Assembly: GCA_052324925.1 (NCBI GenBank)
Contig: JBQPRE010000001.1
Direction: 5' to 3' (one strand)
Length of the DNA stretch: 64,000 bases
From: Flavimobilis sp052324925
GTDB taxonomy: Bacteria > Actinomycetota > Actinomycetes > Actinomycetales > Cellulomonadaceae
Position 1 is the stretch's first letter. The number at the start of each line of letters is the position of its first letter. The notes beneath the pieces were generated by a model, which searched no databases, had not been told where the DNA came from, and saw only the letters and a list, made by a program, of their open reading frames with translations. The position numbers and the translations under genes were made by a program. Positions 59,122 through 64,000 of the stretch are shown here, in pieces.

Positions 59122-60221
59122 ACACAACGACGGACACAACCGTTGCGCAGGCACCTGCTCGCTTGTCGACGCTCGATCGCTGGCTGCCGATCTGGATCGG
59201 GCTGGCGATGCTCTCGGGTCTGGTGCTCGGCAACGTCGTCCCGGCGCTCTCCGACGCGCTGGCCGCGATGGAGGTCGGCGGGATCTCGGTGCCGATCGGT
59301 ATCGGCCTGCTCGTCATGATGTACCCGGTCCTCGCGAAGGTCCGCTACGACCGCGTCTCGGCCGTCACGGGCGATTCCCGGCTGCTCGTGAGCTCGATCG
59401 TCCTCAACTGGCTCGTCGGCCCCGGGCTCATGTTCGCCCTCGCCTGGGTCTTCCTGCCCGACCTTCCCGAGTACCGCACTGGCCTCATCGTCGTCGGCCT
59501 CGCGCGCTGCATCGCCATGGTTGTCATCTGGAACGACCTTGCGTGCGGGGACCGCGAGGCGGCAGCGGTGCTCGTCGCGATCAACTCGGTCTTCCAGGTC
59601 GTCGCCTTCTCCCTCCTCGGGTACTTCTACCTCACGGTCCTCCCCGGCTGGTTGGGCCTGGATACGCAGGGCCTCGACGTCTCCATGGGGCAGATCGCGC
59701 TGAACGTCCTCGTCTTTCTCGGGGTGCCGCTCATGGCCGGCGGCGCGTCGCGTTGGATCGGCGAGCGGGCCAAGGGCCGCGACTGGTACGAGTCGACGTT
59801 CGTCCCGCGCATCGGTCCGTGGGCGCTCTACGGCCTGCTCTTCACGATCGTCCTGCTCTTCGCCCTCCAGGGCGAGGCGGTCACGTCCGCTCCGCTCGAC
59901 GTGGTCCGCATCGCGCTGCCGCTGCTCGCGTACTTCGGCCTCATGTGGGGAGTCGGCATGGTCACGGGACGAGCGATCGGGCTCGGGTACGCCCGGTCGA
60001 CAACCCTCGCCTTCACCGCCGCGGGGAACAACTTCGAGCTCGCCATCGCCGTCGCGATCGGCACGTTTGGCGCGACATCGGGGCAGGCGCTCGCCGGTGT
60101 CGTCGGACCGCTCATCGAGGTCCCCGTCCTCGTCGGGCTCGTGTACGTCTCGCTCTGGGTGGGGCGCCGGTGGCGCGCCGAGGACCCGACCGTGCCGCAG
60201 GCCCGCGGCGGGGTCCTCTAG
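59118..60221 (+). CDS. acr3: ACR3-family arsenite efflux transporter
   Basis: A 367-residue, ten-helix arsenite/antimonite carrier that expels As(III) from the cytoplasm. ACR3 signatures: LVMMYPVLAKVRYDRV, VGLARCIAMVVIWNDLACGD with the conserved functional Cys 131, and FTAAGNNFELAIAVAI with the essential Glu 307. Length is normal. The GTG start is coupled (GTGA) to the 30-residue ORF. The ArsR-ArsC fusion follows after 8 bp. Together with the two arsenate reductases it makes a complete reduction-and-export pathway. Confidence 0.95.
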   Translation: MNTTTDTTVAQAPARLSTLDRWLPIWIGLAMLSGLVLGNVVPALSDALAAMEVGGISVPIGIGLLVMMYPVLAKVRYDRVSAVTGDSRLLVSSIVLNWLVGPGLMFALAWVFLPDLPEYRTGLIVVGLARCIAMVVIWNDLACGDREAAAVLVAINSVFQVVAFSLLGYFYLTVLPGWLGLDTQGLDVSMGQIALNVLVFLGVPLMAGGASRWIGERAKGRDWYESTFVPRIGPWALYGLLFTIVLLFALQGEAVTSAPLDVVRIALPLLAYFGLMWGVGMVTGRAIGLGYARSTTLAFTAAGNNFELAIAVAIGTFGATSGQALAGVVGPLIEVPVLVGLVYVSLWVGRRWRAEDPTVPQARGGVL

Positions 60222-60229
60222 GGGCTGCG

Positions 60230-61297
60230 ATGACCGCCATCGACGCGAACGCCACCGGGGCCGTCGCCGATCGTGCCCCGGTAACCGAGGCGCACACCAT
60301 GGGGCTCGACGCCGCCGAGCGCGTCGGCGCCACACTCAAGGCGTTGGCCGAGCCGGTGCGCCTGCGGATGCTCTCGCTCATCACCACGTCCGCGACGGGG
60401 GAAGCGTGCGTCTGCGAACTCACCGCGATCACCGAGATTTCTCAGCCCACGGTTTCCCACCATCTCAAGGTCCTCAAGGACGTCGGTGTGCTCACCTCTG
60501 AGCGGCGCGGCACGTGGGTGTACTACCGCGTCGCGCCGACGCTGCGTGGCGCAGTGTCGACCCTGCTTGATGCCTTCGCCCCCGCGACGCTCGATGCGCC
60601 CACGAGCGGCCCCGAGACCGTCGGCCTCGCCGACGTCGACCACACGCTCGTGCGGATGGCCGACGAGCTGGCGGAGTGCTACCCGAGTCTGGATCACGAT
60701 GCTGTGCTGTGGGTCGTCCGGGAGTCCTACACGGCCCTCGCTCGTCGGTCGACGGTGCGCACGCACCTCATCGTCACGACAGAGCGGTTTGCACAGCAGC
60801 GGCTGGCAGACCTCGCTCGGACGACCGCCGTCGGCGTGGGCCGCCGACCCCAGGTGCTCTTCGTGTGCGTCGCCAACGCTGGGCGCTCCCAGCTCGCAGC
60901 GGCTCTGCTCCACAGCTATGCCGGTGACGCCGTCATCGTTCGGTCGGCAGGCTCGGCCCCCGTAGGCGAGGTACACGCCGGGGTCCGGCCCGTCCTCGAC
61001 GAGCTCGGTGCATCGGACGCCTTCCCCAAACCGCTCACCGACGACGTCGTGCGCGCGGCGGACGTCATCGTCACGATGGGCTGCGGCGACACCTGCCCGG
61101 TCCTGCCCGGCAAGCGCTATGAGGACTGGTCCGTAGGCGACCCGGCCCTGGCCTCGCCCGAGGGCGTCGCCGCGATCCGCGACGAGCTCGACCGACGCGT
61201 TCGCGGCCTGCTCGCCGAGATCATCCCGTCTTCTACCGTGCCTGCCCACCCCACCGCGGCCCTCGCCGCACTGCCCGACACCCAGGAGAACTCATGA
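60230..61297 (+). CDS. ArsR-ArsC fusion: arsenic-responsive repressor and arsenate reductase
   Basis: A 355-residue fusion. Residues about 25-115 are an ArsR winged helix (CVCELTAITEISQPTVSHHL, KVLKDVGVL) with the As(III)-binding candidate pair Cys 60 and Cys 62. About 135-200 is a helical linker found in actinobacterial ArsC proteins (MADELAECYPSLDHDAVLWV). About 207-335 is a low-molecular-weight phosphatase-type arsenate reductase: LFVCVANAGRSQLAAALLHS with catalytic Cys 213 and Arg 219, and MGCGDTCP (Cys 285 and 289). It starts at ATG 60230, 8 bp after ACR3, and overlaps arsC by 4 nt. Autoregulation by the product arsenite is an obvious inference. Confidence 0.92.
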   Translation: MTAIDANATGAVADRAPVTEAHTMGLDAAERVGATLKALAEPVRLRMLSLITTSATGEACVCELTAITEISQPTVSHHLKVLKDVGVLTSERRGTWVYYRVAPTLRGAVSTLLDAFAPATLDAPTSGPETVGLADVDHTLVRMADELAECYPSLDHDAVLWVVRESYTALARRSTVRTHLIVTTERFAQQRLADLARTTAVGVGRRPQVLFVCVANAGRSQLAAALLHSYAGDAVIVRSAGSAPVGEVHAGVRPVLDELGASDAFPKPLTDDVVRAADVIVTMGCGDTCPVLPGKRYEDWSVGDPALASPEGVAAIRDELDRRVRGLLAEIIPSSTVPAHPTAALAALPDTQENS

Positions 61298-61743
61298 CGA
61301 CGACCAATATCACGGCTGGTTCGACCGCCGAGCAGACCCGCCCCAGCGCGCTCTTCGTGTGCGTCCACAATGCCGGCCGCTCCCAGATGGCTGCGGGCTT
61401 CCTGCGTGAACTCTCTGGCGGCGCCGTCGAGGTCCGGTCGGCGGGCTCGATGCCGGCTGACCAGATCAACCCGACCGCCGTCGAGGCGATGCTCGAGCTC
61501 GGCATCGACATCCGTGCCGAGCAGCCCAAGGTCCTCACCACCGAGGCCGTCCAGGCGTCCGACGCCGTCATCACGATGGGATGCGGCGACGTGTGCCCGA
61601 TCTTCCCGGGCAAGCGGTACGAGGACTGGAAGCTTGACGACCCGGCAGGCCAGGGCCTCGAGGCCGTCCGCCCGATCCGCGACGAGATCCGCCGGCGCGT
61701 CGTGGCCCTGCTCGACCAGCTGGGCGTTCCCGCAGCCCCGTGA
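61294..61743 (+). CDS. arsC: arsenate reductase (thioredoxin- or mycothiol-dependent, LMW-PTP fold)
   Basis: A 149-residue single-domain arsenate reductase reducing As(V) to As(III) for ACR3. The P-loop ALFVCVHNAGRSQMAAGFLR carries catalytic Cys 23 and Arg 29; a second cysteine pair lies in MGCGDVCPIFPGKRYEDW. In actinobacteria this class usually uses mycothiol/mycoredoxin. Its start overlaps the fusion gene (ATGA). The similarity to the C-terminal half of the fusion (same MGCGD-C-P and PGKRYEDW blocks) suggests duplication in place. Last gene of the operon, convergent with the TusA-like gene. Confidence 0.94.
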   Translation: MTTTNITAGSTAEQTRPSALFVCVHNAGRSQMAAGFLRELSGGAVEVRSAGSMPADQINPTAVEAMLELGIDIRAEQPKVLTTEAVQASDAVITMGCGDVCPIFPGKRYEDWKLDDPAGQGLEAVRPIRDEIRRRVVALLDQLGVPAAP

Positions 61744-61783
61744 CTAGGTCAGATGGCTCGCGTGCGAGTGGTCGCCACCGACG

Positions 61784-62092
61784 CTAGAGCGTCTGCCAGG
61801 GGTGTTGCGGGTCTGTCCGCGTGGGGGTGGCCGCGACCTGGATGGCGTAGGTGGGGCGATCGTCGCTGGCGACCGGGCCCAGATAGGTGTGGCCCGTGAG
61901 GCGGCACCAGGCGGGTAGGTCGATCGGTGCGAGGGGGTCCGAGGACGTGAGGTGGACGATCGCGTCCTCGCTGAGCGCTGCCACGTGACGGCGCAGGTGG
62001 ATGAGGAGTCGGGCGCAGCCGAGGTCGCCGCCGTCGACGCGCAGGATCCCGTCGTCGCCGTGCTCGGCTGTGATCGTCGGGGGCAGGCTCAT
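61784..62092 (-). CDS. TusA-like sulfur-carrier family protein
   Basis: A 102-residue protein from ATG 62092. The TusA fold is recognisable: VDGGDLGCARLLIHLRRHVA (the family's G-L-x-C-P-x-P, here with Ala for Pro after the Cys), then AIVHLTSSDPLAPIDLPAWC and RLTGHTYLG (the DIPxWCrxTGH block). The cysteine at the active position is kept. TusA proteins shuttle sulfur for thiomodification or act with YeeE/YedE importers. A longer frame to 62305 has Arg-rich, unlikely sequence. A small upstream ORF overlaps its start (ATGA). Confidence 0.8.
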   Translation of the reverse strand: MSLPPTITAEHGDDGILRVDGGDLGCARLLIHLRRHVAALSEDAIVHLTSSDPLAPIDLPAWCRLTGHTYLGPVASDDRPTYAIQVAATPTRTDPQHPWQTL

Positions 62093-62151
62093 GCGCCGTG
62101 GGCGTGCACGCGCGGGTCGGCGTCGTGCTGCGCAGGTCCGGCAGAGTCCAT
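62089..62151 (-). CDS. 20-residue His-rich leader ORF coupled to the TusA-like gene
   Basis: ATG 62151 with AGGGTCGAG upstream encodes about 20 residues ending PRVHAHGA. Its stop overlaps the TusA-like ATG (ATGA, 62089-62092), and the TusA-like gene has no Shine-Dalgarno of its own, so coupling would supply translation. Three histidines in so short a chain hint at metal or sulfur sensing, but this is speculation. Confidence 0.4.
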   Translation of the reverse strand: MDSAGPAQHDADPRVHAHGA

Positions 62152-62244
62152 GGCTCGACCCTACCGGCGGTCGTGGCCTGCGCGGCGGGCGCGGGTTCCC
62201 AGAGATTGGGCGGCGATGGTCGTCGTCGGGCACGTGTGACACCA

Positions 62245-62262
62245 TGTGGAAGCGTTTCCACA
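62245..62262. promoter_or_regulatory. LacI-type operator upstream of beta-glucosidase
   Basis: TGTGGAAGCGTTTCCACA is an 18-bp palindrome with one mismatched pair and a central AAGCGTTT, 20 bp before the start codon. The core AAGCG(C/T)TT is shared with the operator at 42127-42144. It is placed to block transcription or early elongation of the GH1 gene. Confidence 0.75.
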
Positions 62263-62282
62263 GACGGCGAAGGAGCCCCACC

Positions 62283-63671
62283 ATGCGCATCCCCGACGGC
62301 TTCATCCTCGGCGCCGCAACCGCGGCCTACCAGATCGAGGGCGCAGCAAGCGAAGACGGCCGCGGCCCGTCCATCTGGGACACCTTCAGCCACGTGCCGG
62401 GCACGATTCTGGGCGATGACACGGGCGATGTCGCTGTCGACCACTATCACCGTCTCGACGACGACCTCGACCTCATGGCGTCGCTCGGGCTCAATGCCTA
62501 CCGCTTCTCGATCTCATGGCCTCGCGTCATCCCGGCCGGCCGCGGACCCGTGAACCGCGCGGGCCTCGACTTCTACTCGAGGCTCGTCGACGGACTGCTC
62601 GAGCGCAACATCACACCCGTCGCGACGCTCTACCACTGGGACCTGCCGCAGCAGCTCCAGGACGCGGGAGGCTGGCTCAACCGCGACACGACGAGCGCCT
62701 TCGCGGACTACGCGCGCATCGTCGGCGCTGAGCTGGGCGACCGCGTCGACACGTGGACGACGCTCAACGAGCCCTGGTGCTCCGCCTACCTCGGCTACGG
62801 CTCCGGCGGGCACGCGCCCGGCCTCACCGGTCGCATGCAGCCGCTGCTCGCCGCGCACCACCTCAACCTCGCGCACGGCGCCGCGATCGCGGCCATGCGG
62901 CCCGTCGTCCGCCCCGACGCGAAGTTCTCCGTCACCCTGAACTTCCACGCGTTCATGCCCGACGGCCCCACGGGCCCGGCCGCCGTCGACAAGGTCGACG
63001 CGCTCGCCAACGACACGTTCCTCGTCCCCATGGTCGAGGGCAAGCTCTCGGAACGGCTCGTCCGTGTCACCGAGGACGTCACCGACTGGTCCTTCGTGCG
63101 CGACGGTGACCTCGAGACGATCGCCCAGCCGTTGAGCAACTTGGGCGTCAACTACTACTCCTCCAACACCGTGCGCATGTGGGACGGCGCGAGCGAACGC
63201 ACGCTCGCCGACGGCCACAAGCGCGGCGCGACGTCCGCGTGGCCAGGGGCCGAGGACGTCGACTTCCTGCCGATGGCCGGCCCGCACACCGCGATGGGCT
63301 GGAACATCGACCCCGACGCACTGGGCCGCCTCCTGCGCAACCTCTCCGAGCGCTACCCCCGCCTCCCGCTCCTCATCACCGAGAACGGTGCGGCTTTCGA
63401 CGACGAGGTCGCGCCCGACGGCGCGATTCACGACGACCTGCGCACGGACTACATCCGTCGTCACCTCGCCACCGCGCTCGAGGCACGTGCCGACGGCGTC
63501 GACCTGCGCGGCTACTTCGTGTGGTCGCTCTTCGACAACTTCGAGTGGCGCTACGGCTACGACCGCCGCTTCGGCATCGTGCGCGTCGACTACGACACCC
63601 TCGTGCGGATTCCTAAGGACTCCGCGCTCTGGTACGCGGGCGTCATCGCCTCACGCGAGCTTGACGCATAG
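62283..63671 (+). CDS. family 1 beta-glucosidase
   Basis: A 462-residue cytoplasmic glycoside hydrolase (GH1, TIM barrel) cleaving beta-linked glucose or galactose from oligosaccharides such as cellobiose. N-terminal signature FILGAATAAYQIEGAASEDG, acid/base Glu 163 in TLNEP, nucleophile Glu 367 in ITENG, sugar-binding SIWDTFSH, HWDLP and late FVWSLFDNFEWRYGYDRR. No signal peptide; length is standard. ATG 62283 has GAAGGAG. Controlled by a LacI-type operator; with a sugar importer at 42-45.8 kb it suggests uptake of disaccharides followed by intracellular cleavage. Confidence 0.95.
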   Translation: MRIPDGFILGAATAAYQIEGAASEDGRGPSIWDTFSHVPGTILGDDTGDVAVDHYHRLDDDLDLMASLGLNAYRFSISWPRVIPAGRGPVNRAGLDFYSRLVDGLLERNITPVATLYHWDLPQQLQDAGGWLNRDTTSAFADYARIVGAELGDRVDTWTTLNEPWCSAYLGYGSGGHAPGLTGRMQPLLAAHHLNLAHGAAIAAMRPVVRPDAKFSVTLNFHAFMPDGPTGPAAVDKVDALANDTFLVPMVEGKLSERLVRVTEDVTDWSFVRDGDLETIAQPLSNLGVNYYSSNTVRMWDGASERTLADGHKRGATSAWPGAEDVDFLPMAGPHTAMGWNIDPDALGRLLRNLSERYPRLPLLITENGAAFDDEVAPDGAIHDDLRTDYIRRHLATALEARADGVDLRGYFVWSLFDNFEWRYGYDRRFGIVRVDYDTLVRIPKDSALWYAGVIASRELDA

Positions 63672-63769
63672 GGCGCCCGCGCAGCCGGAATAAGCTGCCC
63701 GAGCCGTGATGGCCGTGGCGGTGTCACCTCGACCGCAGGCCGCGGACGTGGAAATATGCTGAGCAGGGC

Positions 63770-63930
63770 CTTCTTCGATACGAGGCCCGCCAGCCGGGTC
63801 GCCACCGGCTGCCCGACTCGGGACGGACGCCGTCAATGACGAAGCTCCTCGTGACCGCCACCCACCAACCGCGGCTCCCGATGGCTGACGCCAACCCCCT
63901 GTCCCCGGGGTGCGGACGAGCAACCCAGTC
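63770..63930 (+). ncRNA. structured 5' leader, M-box-like (tentative)
   Basis: The 292-bp gap before the last gene contains several stems: AGCCGG / CCGGCT near 63792-63810, CCGA-CT-CGG, CGTCA-A-TGACG near 63830-63840, and ACGAGG (63780-63785) / CCTCGT (63847-63852). Blocks such as CGCCACCGGCTGCCCGA, GACGCCGTCAATGACGAAG and the ATGGCTGACGCC segment resemble parts of the ykoK (M-box) Mg2+ riboswitch, but the order is not a full match. Nothing coding is seen in 63672-63963. It is probably a cis-regulatory leader of the downstream gene. Confidence 0.35.
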
Positions 63931-63963
63931 CGGAACCCCGCCGCTCGGGACTTGGAGGACGAC

Positions 63964-64000
63964 ATGACCGCGCAGCCAGCACTTACAGGCGACATCGACG
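63964..64000 (+). CDS. start of a gene truncated by the window end
   Basis: ATG 63964 with TTGGAGGAC upstream opens MTAQPALTGDID and runs off the window after 12 codons. Too little is present to identify the product. If the leader is an M-box, a metal transporter would be expected. Confidence 0.6.
   Translation, partial: MTAQPALTGDID

Noticed and set aside
1..64000. CRISPR arrays, insertion sequences, integrases, rRNA genes or a replication origin
   Set aside because: No regularly spaced repeats, transposase or integrase motifs, rRNA-like sequence or DnaA-box clusters were seen. The island at 55.2 kb has no recombinase within the window.

Overview
The window is very G+C-rich (codon third positions almost all G or C) and carries an actinobacterial gene repertoire: a complete conservon (NIT-domain sensor kinase, roadblock, DUF742, small GTPase), a DUF5926 protein, a DivIVA-domain protein, an SCO7613-like giant membrane protein, ThrE, and an ACR3 / ArsR-ArsC arsenic operon. 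A LacI-controlled sugar ABC importer and a family 1 beta-glucosidase suggest a plant-polymer-degrading Micrococcales member (Cellulomonas/Sanguibacter-like). That placement is inference; no marker gene fixes it.

Layout. 1-7.6 kb (minus strand): a dipeptide/oligopeptide ABC import operon (binding lipoprotein, two permeases, one fused double ATPase) followed by a YtcJ-like amidohydrolase. 7.7-11.8 kb: membrane-anchored HNH nuclease, small membrane protein, DUF2804 protein, ferritin-like/VIT1 transporter. 11.9-16.8 kb: a single 1,618-residue membrane protein. 16.9-21.6 kb: AAC(3)-family acetyltransferase, two transport or lipid-binding genes, and a TetR gene with a clear 21-bp operator, then a DUF5692-like membrane protein. 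21.7-26.7 kb: DivIVA-domain protein, flotillin, NfeD, CBS-like protein. 26.7-34.3 kb: MacB-type ABC exporter, MFS transporter, lipoprotein, small acetyltransferase, phosphoglucomutase, DUF5926 protein.

34.4-41 kb is a conserved-looking envelope/housekeeping block: GT2 glycosyltransferase, phosphatase-like membrane protein, diacylglycerol kinase, serS and a HAD phosphatase. 41-45.8 kb holds a LacI regulator and a three-gene alpha-glucoside-type importer with a LacI-type operator; a similar operator sits in front of the beta-glucosidase at 62.3 kb. Two homopolymer/N patches at 43.6 and 45.8 kb coincide with hairpins and look like assembly artefacts. 45.9-53.3 kb: quinone oxidoreductase, the four-gene conservon and a small unknown gene.

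53.3-55.3 kb: three tRNA genes (Ser-UGA, Ser-GCU, Arg-ACG) around thrE. Directly after tRNA-Arg the composition changes. 55.2-58.9 kb holds XRE regulators, a run of three secreted or lipoprotein genes (one amidase-like, one with neocarzinostatin-like repeats) and a frameshifted gene, all consistent with a decayed tRNA-borne island. 58.9-61.7 kb is an arsenic operon led by two tiny, mutually overlapping ORFs, then ACR3, an ArsR-ArsC fusion and a second ArsC. 61.8-64 kb: TusA-like protein, beta-glucosidase, and a structured leader before a gene cut by the window end.
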